Shown here: piece after piece, positions 1 through 11,272 of the stretch
Numbering within the stretch: the stretch's first letter is position 1
How the letters are laid out: each line of letters opens with the position of its first letter
DNA from: Coptodactyla brooksi
Taxonomy: Eukaryota; Arthropoda; Insecta; Coleoptera; Scarabaeidae
Assembly: GCA_033557675.1 (NCBI GenBank)
Contig: JAWQRM010000175.1
Location: forward strand, 1-27,371
Length of the DNA stretch: 27,371 bases
Direction: 5' to 3'
Program-made: the position numbers and the translations under genes
The notes under the pieces: generated by a model
The model's input: the letters and a program-made list of their open reading frames with translations, nothing else
Told to the model about the DNA's origin: nothing
Database searches by the model: none

Positions 1-2537
1 TCTTTTGAAGGCTAGGGCTAACTAAAAATCATATGGATTTAATACTAGTAGCGCCATCTATGTGTCAGCCTACGAACTTTTCAGCCTACCTGTTAGATTC
101 CCGGAATCATATCTAAATACATAAGATACTTACAAAATGATTAGTCACTGGTGTATAGCGATGATAATTCGTTCTTCAAAACGATAACTTCCGAAATTTG
201 TGTATAGCAATATTTGCTGCACATGCATAAATGTATAAAACCAGAATTTTTCTCGCAATGTTTGTTTACTATATTTTTAGAAGTATTAAGTAAATATTGT
301 TGTGGATATACGTGTAGTTGATAAGCATTAATGATAGGATCGTATGGAATAACTTTAAAAATGTAAAACGGCGTTTACAAAGTTTCAAGGGCATGATTAT
401 ATCAATCTACAGCTTTTATGGTGAGTTAATTTGACCAAAACATGAAATTAGAACATTTTGTGAATTTTTTAGCATGTACTGCACTTTAGCAATTCAAATT
501 CCCGGACTACGAATGAATATTTGATTTTTTTAATTTTATGATGGTGCTTAAAAAATCAAGGCCAGGTTTGACGAAAAAATAAACATATTCTCGTGATTAT
601 TGAATTAAATTACTCCTTCGATTCAATTACTTTTAAATTACGCAATTGAGGCTAACAAGTAAAGAAATACTTGCTTAACCATAGCCTGATGAGAGAAATC
701 CTGCCCCCACAACTGTCTTTGAAGGTTAATATCAACTAATCGATACATTACATCCAGGGTTAGTATGTCAGGGGTAATTACTGTAGCAACTGCACGCTAG
801 AACATTAAAAGGAGAATATTATGTAAGGATATCGATTTATTTTTTTTTTTTTGTAAACGATGAACTTTGAATTCGAAAACAAACTTTATCAACAAAAGCA
901 ATTAAAAGAAATATGCGAAGCTAAAGTCCGATTAATTGTAGTTTCATAATAATATTATGCTGTAAAACGTAACTTTGAATACTTTGAACTTATCAATACC
1001 GCACCGGCAAAAAAAACATTGTATTTTCTACTATGACCCTTATTCATACAAAGTTCAAAGTCTTTCCATTAGCTCTGTTGATAAAAATGATGAATATTTA
1101 CTAAATAAAAGAACACAACGCAGGGATAAGAATTAAAAAAAAAAACATCGTAACGCCATTCAATTAAATTCTTTTTATAGTACGTTTATAGACTTACCCG
1201 TTTGTTTAATTAATTACTAAGTCCCTCTAAGCGGAACGAACACCTTACAGACCGAGAGACAACACCGAACTGCGTGGAGGTGTGTTTCGTTACTCCAGGT
1301 TTAACTTCGGGCGCTTGCGCTTCATTCATACGTTGAAAAAATTTGACGAAATTTTGTGGGTACAGATCAAAGTGTCTCTGAGATTACGAATTGTACCCAG
1401 TATACGCTGTAAGATAATTTGTGTCTAATCAGAGATTAACAACGATGTTTATCACATCAAGATAACCGCAAACAAGAATTTAAATTCCTTTACTTTTATA
1501 AGGCACTTTTTCTGCTCCTTAATTCCACTCAAAATGCATCAGATCAGTAAAAAAAATAACCAGTCTAAAATTCGCAAGGTCATTAAGAAGGTCATTAAAA
1601 AAACAATTAAGTATTATTTTTGAATTCGCCACACGTAACCTTTGTTCAACCGTCGTCTGCTTTTTATGAACAACGTGATAATTGTTGTCAATTCAAAAAA
1701 AAAAGAATTAGCAATAAAATTAATATTTTTGTATGTTTTTTTTTCATTGTAGAATTATATAATAAGTACGTGTTATGCACCTGTCCGTCCTAACTTTAAA
1801 TTATTCGCTGAGTGTCAAGTGAATTAATTTTAACCAACTGGCTGATGCACCCAGTAAATAAAGCACTTCAATTTAATCTCCTCTGTTATCTCATCCTGAA
1901 GTTTCAGATGCGCTCTAAGCGACTGTTCTTGTTACCATAGGAAACCACATTAATTAAGCAATTAACTTTCATTGGCCATATGTGAAGAATGAAATATTTT
2001 CGTGTAACAGCCACTTCCTGTTATACCGGAAGTCGATATCAACTTCATTATTTATAGTTACACATGCCAATTGATACTTTTGATTTTTTTTTGCGATAAA
2101 TGCCTACTCATATTTGAAAGTGGATATCTTTCCTGGCAATTAATTTTAAGAAATGCAGTTTTGGTTTACAGTTAAATTACAGGATGTAGCTAAAAAAGCG
2201 GATTATAATCCCATAACGATAAAATGAATTTAATATACAAAATCCAGGGCTTATACAGTCGCTTATTTAAATCTGTAATAACATAATAATTATTTAAAAT
2301 TATTCAAATGTTTTGATTGTAGATATTAAAGAATTTTAAAAACACGTGGGAAAATACAGTATAAATTAAGACACATCATAAATTCTAACTTACATAATAT
2401 TTGAAATAAATAATCTTTTGTGGTGTTCAAGATCGACTTGTATAACAGTACATCTGAAAATTTTGAGGAATGCGCCACACCCAAAGCGTCCGTGACCTCT
2501 ACGCCACTGGATGCTAATAACATAGCAATACTTAATG
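1..2537. other. AT-rich non-coding region
   Basis: I find no gene in this stretch: reading frames are short and broken by stops, and poly-A and poly-T tracts are frequent. Two patches are less AT-rich than their surroundings. One is 1233-1320, which has a weak inverted similarity between 'aacgaacacc' and 'ggtgtgtttcgtt'. The other is 2430-2523, which opens a 65-codon minus-strand frame that I do not recognise. Either could be a transposon scrap or an untranslated exon of a gene outside the window. Confidence 0.6.
46..62 (-). promoter_or_regulatory. Possible CTCF-like motif (AGATGGCGCTA)
   Basis: The minus strand reads TAGATGGCGCTACTAG, which contains the AGATGGCGC core reported for insect CTCF sites. 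The same 10-mer, AGATGGCGCT, occurs on the plus strand at 20914-20923. A 10-base match could be chance or a transposon scrap, so this is a candidate only. Confidence 0.2.
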
Positions 2538-3469
2538 TTACTAGGCAACTAAAAATTGAATTCAGTTATAAAGTAGCTAAACTTTACACAATTTAATTAA
2601 ATGATGTATTCAATCAACTTCGTATTTTCCATTTTGTTGAATAACCTTTTGCCATCTTTCTATCAACTTCATGATTCCACACTAATAAAACATCTCATTC
2701 TTATCAGCAAAAATGTGAAGCAAGTTTTTCACACCATCATCATCATTGAAAGTTTTATCATTCGAGAAGTTTTGCAAACACCTAAATAAATGGTAATCTG
2801 ATGGTGCAAGGTCAGAGGTATATAATGGATGCTATATTGGGAAGTGATGTCACACTTCCGAACCAAGCTCCAATGATTTTTGACGAGGCACTAAAGATGT
2901 GGTCTAGCGTTGTCATGCTGAAATACGATTATTTTACGATTTCCCAATCCTGAACGTTTTTCTTTCATTGCTTCATTTAATCTCACTGGTTGTTTACAGT
3001 ACCTACATAATCCCACCAAACTAGTAGCATGATCTTCTTTGATGTAGTGCAGTTTTCGATGTGGGTTGTGTCAGTTCATCACATTACAAATTATTGTAAA
3101 CAATCCGCTTCTCAATTAAAAAATTTATCGTTTCCATTAAACTTAAGGTGCAAATCGCAGATGTTGAAGGGTTGTCTTAAATGAATCTCTTTCAATTCGC
3201 GTTGAACCCAAATGTCGAGCTTTTCAACGAATTCAAGCTTCTGCAAATGCCTGTTGATGATTAAATATGAGCTTGGAGCTTTTGACCAACCTCACGTATT
3301 CAAGTATGGCGATCTGCTTCTATTATGACTTTGATTTCGTAAACACCAACTTCAGTTGGTCGACCAGAACGTTGGTCATCCTTGAGTGAAAAATCTCCAG
3401 TAGGAAATTTGGTAAACCAATTCTGACAATTTAAAATATAACGAAAATGCTTATTTTTGCACCCCATGT
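2538..3469 (-). mobile_element. Decayed mariner transposon (relic 1)
   Basis: Read on the minus strand, scattered frames match a mariner transposase almost from end to end. A start resembling MGCKNKHFRYIL lies at 3469. It is followed by NWFTKF, GDFSLKDDQRSGRP (about 3370-3430), a degraded helix-turn-helix region, VWWDY near 3020, NARPH (second catalytic Asp block) near 2910, SDLAPSDYHLFRCLQN (third catalytic position) near 2800, and a C-terminus like ERWQKVIQQNGKY near 2620. Several stops and frameshifts interrupt it, and part of the N-terminal domain is deleted between HFRYIL and NWF. The sequence TTACTAGGCAACT at 2538 may be the remains of the 3' inverted terminal repeat. The protein resembles the cecropia/mauritiana branch. 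It is certainly inactive. Confidence 0.85.
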
Positions 3470-3587
3470 TAAACTCAGTACCAAATTAAGACCTGCAAAC
3501 AAAACTACATGCAAATTAATTCGAAAGTACGATAAAAAGAAATAATTTAAAAATGTACCAAAGCCATCTATTTGAGAAAACCGAAGT

Positions 3588-3975
3588 TACTAGGTGGTAA
3601 ATCGGAAAGTGATTTCGTTTTTTGTCTGTGAAAATTAAAGGCACTTTTCTTAGAGAGTACAATATTTTATGTAATTACATATTCACCATTTTGGTCCAAC
3701 ACCTTTTGCATTCTTTCTGGCAGTAGCATGATTCCACGCTCATAAAACTGCTGATCCTTGCTGGCAAAAAACTGATCCAAGTCATATTTGACGGCTTGGT
3801 ATGGTAGAACATCCCATGCAGGCTGCAAAAGCTTTTGTGCAGCGATTCTGGCCTATTCTATTTAAGTGAATCATGCAGTTTGTCCAGTTGATGACAGTAC
3901 ACTTTAGAATTGATCGTGGTATTCTCCCAAAAATTTTGGAAACAGCTTCTAAAAATTTTGCCAACTTTTCCAAAA
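3588..3975 (-). mobile_element. Truncated mariner transposon (relic 2)
   Basis: The minus strand encodes the C-terminal end of a mariner transposase: DLDQFFASKDQQFYERGIM followed by LLPERMQKVLDQNGEYV (about 3790-3675). Upstream on the same strand (about 3920-3850) is the earlier block TINSKVYCHQLDKLHDSL. The stretch that should join them, including the DNARPH and SPDLAPSDYH motifs, is missing, so the copy has an internal deletion as well as stops. TTACTAGGTGGTAAATCGG at 3588 resembles the end seen at 2538 and is probably the 3' terminus. The blocks read better here than in relic 1, which suggests a separate, possibly younger insertion of a related mariner. Confidence 0.8.
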
Positions 3976-4888
3976 AAAATTGTAACTTCTAAAAATTTGT
4001 TAATTGTATATTTTGAACGGCATTTTTACCTTTTTTGTAATGAAAAAGCAAAATGTGCAGAAAATGCTGTTGATTTTCCATGTTTCATAAGACACAAAAA
4101 GAAAACAATTGCACAGAACCGAACAAAATATTTTCACATATATCTGTGATGATTTCTATTTTGCAATGTCAGCTGTCAGAATATATAATGCATATACAGA
4201 ATTGAATGATAAAGTCAAGTAACCAAAGTATTCCAACTACAAAAATTTAAAGTACCTAGTATGTGTCTGTGATGTTTTCATCAGAAGAGTAATCGTATTC
4301 CTGAAGACGACTTATTAGATGAATCGAAATATGTATTTAATTCTTTAATTATTGTATTGCTACTGATTGCTGAATGAAATAAGAATTTGTACTATCAATA
4401 ACACATTATATTACTACTACTATTATAATAATTATTTTGAAATACTTCTATTTTTAAGTAAAGCATGTGTACTTAAACTATTACAAACGGCTTGTTAACA
4501 AATAAACAATAACCAAAACATCTAAGCAATGCACTTTGCAGTTTAGCTTTAACAGCTTCTTTTAACGAATTTCTTTTTTATAACATTAAATCCATAAATT
4601 ATATGCTTAGAAATTAACTAAAGTATTAAAAATTGTCTAATTGTAAGAGTACTAATTAATAATTAATCAGTATTAGTTAATAATAAACTAGATTGCAAAC
4701 AATATCTGTCTTTGATAAATGAGTGTTCACTATTTTGTAATTGATAATACCAAAATAATGTTCAAAACTGACCTTGCTAAAAACGAGATTCGTATACTTG
4801 TTAAGTAACTAATTAGAAGAGTATCTATGTGCATAAACTCCTTGTTCTCTGATTATTTGCTGATTTATTATGGATCTTCACTTTGCTC
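3976..4888. other. AT-rich non-coding region
   Basis: I see no convincing gene or RNA here. The sequence is simple AT-rich DNA with many TTAA and AATAAT runs. A 79-codon open frame at 3910-4149 (+) partly overlaps the mariner relic and has no family features. Confidence 0.5.
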
Positions 4889-5080
4889 CTACTGCAAATT
4901 TTGCCACAATGGCAAGGGAATGTAATAATGTGCGCGTCCTAATAATTTTTGTACCCGTTCTCTGCTGACTTCGGCAATTATTTCATGCATGCAGTAAATA
5001 CGTGATAAAACTACCAAATTGTTATGGCAAATGTTATGCTGTTTACTAAGGACCATGCTTCCTTTTTTGTTTGTTTCCAT
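4889..5080 (-). CDS. Small ORF of unknown status, 63 codons
   Basis: This is a complete ATG-to-TAG frame on the minus strand, with a more protein-like composition than its neighbours (for example EVSRERVQKLLGRAHYYIP). On the same strand an AATAAA lies about 20 nt past the stop. It would be transcribed away from HDAC8, whose start lies 0.6 kb away. I do not recognise a family. No splice acceptor stands directly before the ATG, and no transmembrane segment or signal peptide is seen. It could be a small gene, the last exon of an unrecognised gene, a processed pseudogene fragment or chance. Confidence 0.25.
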   Translation of the reverse strand: METNKKGSMVLSKQHNICHNNLVVLSRIYCMHEIIAEVSRERVQKLLGRAHYYIPLPLWQNLQ

Positions 5081-5180
5081 TGAAAGAAAAATATATTTTT
5101 TAGATAATATTCTTTAAAACAAAGATATGCTGTAACAACACAATATCTACTGCGTAATTATCTACACATCACATCACATA

Positions 5181-5201
5181 GCTTTAACAATTTGTTAAAG
5201 C
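5181..5201. repeat. Near-perfect palindrome upstream of HDAC8
   Basis: GCTTTAACAA and TTGTTAAAGC form a perfect 10-bp inverted repeat with a one-base centre. It lies between the small minus-strand ORF and HDAC8, about 0.5 kb before the HDAC8 start. It could be a dimeric factor site, but nothing in the sequence identifies the factor. Confidence 0.45.
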
Positions 5202-5694
5202 GACAATTTTAACTTTTATAACCGATCAATTTAAAAAAAAATTAATTTCATTATGAATAATTTTAATTTCATTATTAAGCATTCTGTTTTTAGATAAATT
5301 CGGAAAATGCGTGGATCTTCTATAATTAATACGGGAAACGCGAAGAACTATAAATATCCAGACACAATAATACATTGAGTAAAAATAGAAGGTATAAAAT
5401 AGAAAGGTTGATCTGAATTTGCGAAATATATGCAACCAATCACACAGAGATTTTATTACTGTTTTCGAAGTAATAATTTACAACAATGTCTTAATTTTGC
5501 GACATAGAAATGTATTTATTTCAGTGTAACATTTATAAATGAATTCTTCTTAATTTTAAAAATTTGAACGGCTTGTGATGTCAATAAATTTGCGTTGGCT
5601 ACCCTGAATAACAATTGCTGGAAACAATTTCAAATCGAAGACAAACGAAAAACGTTAGGGTTTTCTGTTGTTTATCGAAAAAATAAAATATAAA

Positions 5695-7665
5695 ATGTCT
5701 GAGATTAAACAACGAGCAAAGAAAATCGGATACATTTTCGACGAGAAGTTAATATACCATTGTGATAAATTGCCTACCATATTAAAAAGAGTAAGTTTTT
5801 TAGGTTATATGTTCGTAAATTACACTATAACTAAAGTAGATGCTTTTGATTCATTATTATTCACTTTCGTTCTTCTTATTTTAAAGGCTTCGGTTGTGCA
5901 AGATTTGATTAATTCCTATAACTTATTAAAATGTGATAATGTTTTAACCGTAAAAAGTGTTCAGGCAACGCAGGATAACCTAAAAGAATTTCACGCGAGT
6001 TCCTATATAGATTTTTTAAAACAAATAAATGATTGTGATGATAGTGAACCTTTTGAGGAAGAATTAGCGGAGTATGGGTTGACGTACGATTGTCCGTTAT
6101 TAGAGAATTGTTATGATTTTATATCTGCCGTTGCTGGCAGTACGTTGACGGCGGCTACTTTATTGTGTTACGGAATCTGCGATACTGTTATTAATTGGTT
6201 CGGCGGTTGGCATCATGCTCAAAGGTGTATATTTTATTTTTTTTATTAACCACATATGTTTAAGTTTTCTTCTGTGCTTTGTCAAGCATATTACGAACTT
6301 GGTATTAACTCTTCTTGAACATATATTGACCCCTGATTTGCCTTCTACTTTTATGGCAAATGTCTCCTACTTTTCAGAAAATCATTCACTTGTTTCTCAC
6401 CATTCGAAAAACGTGAACAAATGCACCCAAACCTTGGTTTTGCTAAAAAATAGCCTGATATGAAATAAGTATTTTATTGGCGAAAGCGACCAAAGTTCTG
6501 CAATTGTTTGGGTTTTTCCAACAGGACAGACAAGTGAATAATATTCTGAAGAGTAGGAGAAACCCTAGCGTAGCTCAGATGGTTACAGCATCTGTTCGAA
6601 GGTCAATTTATTTAGTAGGTCAAGCTATAAAAGTTTAAGGAACTAAAGCTACAAATTTACAATTTTATTTTAGGGATAAAGCAGAAGGTTTTTGTTATGT
6701 AAATGACATTGTTTTGGGTATACAGCGTCTGCAAAAAAGGTATAAGAGAGTTTTATACGTTGACTTGGATGTTCACCACGGTATGTCAAATGTATTATTA
6801 TTATATCATTATTTTTATTTGATAATTGTTCCTCGAAAAACTTTTTGTAGGGGATGGTGTACAAAATGCATTTGAATACAGTAATAGCATCCTAACTTTG
6901 TCATTCCATAAAAGATGTTCTGGTTTTTATCCTGGTTCTGGGTCTATAGAGGAAATAGGCCAACTAAATGCCTTATATCATTCCCTAAATGTACCATTTT
7001 TGGAAGGAATTAGTGACATGACTTATTTAAAATTATTTAATAGTGTTTTCCCAAAGTAAATAACTTTGTACTATTACCTCCTATATCAGTTTCAGAAATG
7101 CATAAGCTTTTTCAGGGTTTATAATAGTTTTAATCCAACTGCAATTGTTGTTCAATGCGGTGGAGATATTTTGTATGGTGACCATGTAGGACAATGTAAC
7201 ATTTCCATTAAAGCAATGGGACAATGCATAAAGCAAATTCTAGATTATAAGCAACCAACCTTGTTATTAGGAGGAGGTATAAATTAACTTTTCAATGCAA
7301 TTACATCAGTAATCTATAATGAATTTGTGTTATTAATACTATCTGTTTTTTAGGTGGTTATAACATTCCAACTACCGCAAGATATTGGACTTATCTTACA
7401 TCGATAGTTCTTAATAAAGAAATTGATGTAGATATACCTGATAATTCTGAGGTAATTATTTTTTGGCATCAGCAATAAATAGTAACCTTGCAGTTTACAT
7501 TTTTTAAATAACTGTTTGTAATGATTTCAGTATTTCATGTTGTATGGGCCTACGTATGAATTACACAATGAATGTGGAAATCAGAAAGACTGCAATTCAA
7601 CAGAGTATGTTGATAAAATAATTGGAACAATTAACGTGTATTGTAGTTATGTTGAAAATAAATAG
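5695..7665 (+). CDS. HDAC8: Histone deacetylase 8 (class I, zinc-dependent)
   Basis: HDAC8 removes acetyl groups from lysines of histones and of other proteins such as the cohesin subunit SMC3. Seven exons are read: 5695-5790, 5887-6224, 6674-6780, 6851-7055, 7116-7276, 7354-7451 and 7531-7665. All introns are GT-AG and all phases agree, giving 379 aa against 377 in human. Active-site features are intact: GGWHHA (His141/His142), the zinc ligands Asp177, His179 and Asp266, the catalytic Tyr305 in LLGGGGY, and the rim Asp100 in EYGLTYDCP. The KRAS motif holding the human regulatory phosphoserine (Ser39) is present at residues 31-34. The start is the ATG at 5695, with A at -3; an open TTG frame reaching back to 5668 is not needed. 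AATAAA at 7657-7662 overlaps the stop. Intron 1 is 96 nt, in frame and free of stops. Intron 2 carries a tRNA-like relic. I read it as functional. Confidence 0.95.
6566..6606 (+). repeat. tRNA-like relic or SINE head in HDAC8 intron 2
   Basis: TAGCTCAGATGG at 6571-6582 matches the internal A box of a tRNA gene. GTTCGAAGGTC at 6594-6604 resembles a B box. The two are only about 20 nt apart and the anticodon arm is missing, so this is not a working tRNA. It looks like a decayed tRNA-derived SINE head or a tRNA pseudogene inserted in the intron in the same direction as the gene. Confidence 0.45.
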
Positions 7666-8049
7666 AATTGTTTATTAATTTTATATAAATATGTTTTTGT
7701 CTTAGCCTCCAACCGCAGGCAATGTAGATACTGCGTTTAACTTTTTCCATATAATTTCATGGATCATATTATCACATTGCACATGAGGAGATGCTTTTCC
7801 TCTGTTGCATCTGTCTACTTTTATTTCAAAGCATCAAGGGTCATTTTTTCCGTTTTCATATCTTCAGACAAGATGTTTTGATCACATCAACACATAGGTT
7901 ACGACTTGTTTCATCACATTATGTATAGAATATACTGTGGTTGTACTGCACATTTTTATTCAGTTGTACAACAGTATTTGAATCGTTTACATGTTAATTG
8001 TCACCCAAAATTAGTGATATGTCGACACATCCAATATCTTGCAATAACA

Positions 8050-8405
8050 ATATGGATCATGAACCTTTATTCTAAACTTGTTATAATGATTACAGTGATT
8101 GCGAATCCAGTGATGGTTTCGTAAATTTAGGAAGCAAAAACAGTAGTTTTGAAGAAAATTTTAATGAGAGCGATGTCACAATCTGATGAAGATGATGGTG
8201 GTTTTGCAAGTTGTCATGTATGGAATGAAATGGATATGAATAATATTCCTGCTGCTCATAATAAAACTTGAATTGATATATCATCACAATAATGCAATGG
8301 TTACAAAAAAAGTGTTACAAGAAAGTGTATGGACATCTCATTGATCAGGCTTTGTTCAATGCATTTGTTATTTTCCAAAAAGTTACGAACAACACCAAAA
8401 AGAAG
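8050..8405 (+). mobile_element. Gutted piggyBac-type transposase relic
   Basis: The plus strand carries two separated scraps of a piggyBac-like transposase. An acidic N-terminal part (ESSDGF, then WNEMD and NIPAAHN) runs from about 8090 to 8275. It is followed almost directly by a late block reading CYKKVYGHLIDQALFNAF and VIFQKVTNNTKK (about 8309-8400), which matches the end of the catalytic core in that family. The middle of the protein, with the catalytic aspartates, is absent, and stops and shifts are present. The relic lies immediately before a mariner-like element. Confidence 0.6.
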
Positions 8406-8429
8406 GTGTTTTAGGATGTAGAATGGTGG

Positions 8430-9190
8430 TCATTGAAGAAATCTTGTAGAAATATCTACCTACTACACCCCGACATGTACAAGGAGACAGAAATACAGGA
8501 TTTGGCAAAAAGACCTCCTGTATTTAGAGAGAGAGTGCTATGTGAGTTGTGGTAGGGATATGGCGATGAAGGAAGTATCGATCGATTGCGGTATACCTGC
8601 TATTTGGAGGAGTGTAAGAAGAATCCTGCACAAAGATTTTCACATGCACCCATACAAGAATTATGTGAGAGATTTTGAAACTTGCAGAGCTGTGTGTGAG
8701 GACATTCTTTAGAACATTCTCCCTGGCAATGTGACCCACTTCCACTTGTCAGGTACTGTAAACAAACAAATATTTCTGCTACTGGGCAGCAGAAAACCCT
8801 AAGGAACTTTACCAACAACCACTTCACAGCCCTCATGTGATAGTTTGGTGCGCTGTTGCTGAATTTAGTATGTGGGGTCCGTATTTTGTTGAAGAAGATA
8901 GGCTAATGGTAATGGTTACTTTGAATCACTACTATCACGTGAACCAGTTTGTTGATTCCACCAGAAATGACACGAAGAACTATGGACAACTTCCGGGAAA
9001 GGCTTCGTTAATGTGTCAACAATGGAAGACGCCATTTACTGGGCATAATTTTTAAAACCAAGTAATGTAAAATGGCATAGTATTTCTTGTTCACAAATAA
9101 AAGTATTTCTTCTGTATCTTCCTTTGTTTGTTTGTAACTGCTGTTTGAAATACAGAAGGTCTTTTTGCTGGACCCTGTTACAACAAGGTT
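8430..9190 (+). mobile_element. Gutted mariner-like element (relic 3)
   Basis: In shifting plus-strand frames this matches a mariner-like family common in insect genomes. Recognisable blocks are SVRRILHKDFHMHPYK (about 8610-8660), VCEDIL, NVTHFHLSGTVNKQ (about 8727-8770), YWAAENP, QQPLHSPHVIVWCAVAEF (about 8817-8870), GPYFVEED, and a C-terminus NFRERLR plus CVNNGRRH near 8990-9035. The segment between the second catalytic block and the C-terminus is deleted, and there are stops. The 3' untranslated part runs to about 9180. It differs from the mariner relics at 2.5-4 kb and 23.4-24.2 kb. Open frames on the opposite strand here are shadows. Confidence 0.8.
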
Positions 9191-9450
9191 GATAGAAAGG
9201 CCCTTCCTTACTTACATTTCACCAAGCTCAGGAAATCTTGAAAGGTTGCAAGTAGTGCTGAAACCTAAAGGCAGTAACTCCAATTAAGCAATACATCCAT
9301 TTATACTGCCATGACATTTTATTTAGAATGATGGTAGAAGCATTTTCAAAATAGCACTACATTCCTCACAGCCTGACCATAATTTTGGGCCTGTATGAAA
9401 AAATTTCATGCCAGAAATGAAACCTATTCGTTTTTGGTAAAATTTTCTTC

Positions 9451-9541
9451 AACCCTTTCGCTACAATTTATGTAACTAAAAGTTTTTAGTATACATCAGA
9501 ACTTCTCTGGGAGGATATGTCCCTAGAGGATTGAAAGGGTT
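9451..9541. repeat. Short inverted pair, possible terminal remnant
   Basis: AACCCTTTC at 9451-9459 is matched by GAAAGGGTT at 9533-9541, enclosing 73 bp. CCCTTT with TTAA-like flanks is reminiscent of piggyBac-type ends, and a piggyBac relic lies about 1 kb upstream. A 9-bp inverted pair is weak evidence. Confidence 0.25.
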
Positions 9542-9889
9542 AGGGTATAGTAATTTTAGCTTATGCTTGAGCATGGATATTAGGTAAAATAAGTTTGAAT
9601 GGTGAGACCTGGCTCGAAAGTAGGTCCCATCATTGAAGAATTGGTATCATCATATATTCCGAACTTTGGTGGTCCTAAATAAAACAAATCATGCAGTTAC
9701 TTGTTACACGTTCAACAACTACATCAACATTTTAACGATGTGTTTGATGTTTCTTGATGCCTCATTGACGAGCACTGTTTCTTAATCGTAGTCGAGATGT
9801 TTCAGCTTATCGCTATTCTCAAAAAGATTTGAAGAAGAAATTGAAGAAAAATATTAAATAAAAGCACCAAAGACCAACAAGAAAATGTT

Positions 9890-10600
9890 ATATTAAATTA
9901 CATCAATACAAAACGCATTAAATCAAATTCATATGTGGAAAAGAGGAAAACAACGGCATAAACTATTTACATATCGCAATTGCCAAGAAAGAAGATAAAA
10001 TAAAATACAAGACTTACAGAAAACCGACACAAGTAGCTAACAACTCATTATCCGTCAGCGCACCCCACGCAACATTTGGATGCTTAGTACTTACATAGGC
10101 TGAAAATAATTCTAATGTAGAAGGAGGATTACAAACAAGAAATAGACATCATATTACAAATAGCTAATAAAAATATCGATAACTAATATAGGCAAAAAGA
10201 AAAGAAAAACATTCAAACAAGAAACAAAACAGCCACCATAAGAAAAATATTCAAAAAGGAAAACAATGCGACGCAGTCAACAATAGAAAAAACGCAAAAT
10301 GGAACAATCCAGAATATACAAAATCAAACGCGGCACATGTGAAATGAATTACATTGGACAAACAGGAAAACATCCTATATAAAAAAACAAGCATGATTCC
10401 AATTACGCAGAGCATCTTCACATAAATACCCACATACCTGGAAATGGAGAGCAGAATTTCCAAATCGTAGAAATCTTAGGTAAAAGCGTAAAACTGAATA
10501 TTCACGAAAACTTAGAAATATTCAAAGAAACTCTAAAAAATCCCGCAATAAACATCCAGGTAAATACCAGCTCCAATATTCCAGCCAATTAAACTTCTAC
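9890..10600 (+). mobile_element. Penelope-like retroelement, 3' fragment with GIY-YIG domain
   Basis: Broken plus-strand frames give the end of a Penelope-like reverse transcriptase followed by its endonuclease. YIHIA- and TYRKPTQVANNSLS-like blocks (about 9960-10060) correspond to the post-palm RT region. RIYKIKRGTCEMNYIGQTGK at 10311-10370 is the GIY-YIG nuclease core. After a frameshift, SNYAEHLHINTHIP and NIHENLEIFK (about 10395-10525) match the rest of that domain. The reverse-transcriptase palm is absent, so the copy is 5'-truncated, with at least one stop and two shifts. It is inactive. Confidence 0.75.
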
Positions 10601-11272
10601 AATAAAATAGTAATCCACCCTATACAAGAGAAAACAACAAAGCATATTTCTCGATAAAAATGGTATTACAAACGATGCAAAGGAACAAAATTGGGTCTGG
10701 ATATGTATTCACTAAACCTAAATATGCACTAATAATTAAACAGTCCTATCACTATTATTATATCAATTTCAAAAATTATATTCCACGTGAATTTCTATGC
10801 TTAATATTACTTTTATCTTTACTGCGTTACGTTACTGATATTACATGTTTCACTTTTAATTAGTAAATCTTGAATAATTAAACCGAAACAAATTACTATC
10901 ATTATTAATATATCTTGACTATTATACCATGAATTATACAATATATATCCGATTACTTATTTGAAGCTGAAATTAAATCCTGAAACATAGGCAACCCAGA
11001 TTACTGAAAGACGGCTGCAATTAATTTAAAAATTAGTGCCGAAATGGATATATTGGTAGCTTTAAAGCTTTGGCTTAAGTGCCACAACGTCTATGTGGTA
11101 CGCTTAGTTAATAATATCCATATTGAAGGTGTCAGTACGTTAAGAACGTTGCTAAGTCGATAAGTTAGATTATACTTGTTTTAAATGTCAATATATGACA
11201 GGAAGTCTGACATCGCATGTGTCGTTTATTATTTAATTCATGTAAAATCGACATTAATATAGGATTAATTAA
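10601..11272. other. AT-rich non-coding region
   Basis: No gene is recognised. An imperfect palindrome of about 90 bp at 11042-11132 (AATGGATAT at one end, ATATCCATATT at the other, GTGCCACA and TGTGGTAC near the centre) could fold as a long weak hairpin. The arms differ in length and composition, so I do not call it an RNA gene. Confidence 0.4.

Noticed and set aside
850..1090. Inverted similarity between 'TTATCAACAAAAGC' and 'GCTCTGTTGATAAA'
   Set aside because: Only about 14 of 18 bases agree in low-complexity AT-rich sequence, with no other sign of a mobile element.
5668..6249. A single 193-codon frame from a TTG start through HDAC8 exons 1 and 2
   Set aside because: It reads through the 96-nt intron 1 and past the exon 2 donor. 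Splicing at 5790/5887 and 6224/6674 restores the HDAC8 family sequence, and the ATG at 5695 is the sensible start.
8524..8836. Minus-strand ORFs of 73 and 78 codons
   Set aside because: They are antisense to the mariner-like relic, whose motifs (NVTHFHLSGTVNKQ, HVIVWCAV) are on the plus strand.
11042..11132. Possible microRNA precursor from an imperfect 90-bp palindrome
   Set aside because: The arms pair only in short blocks with unequal gaps, and no precise 22-nt duplex is evident.
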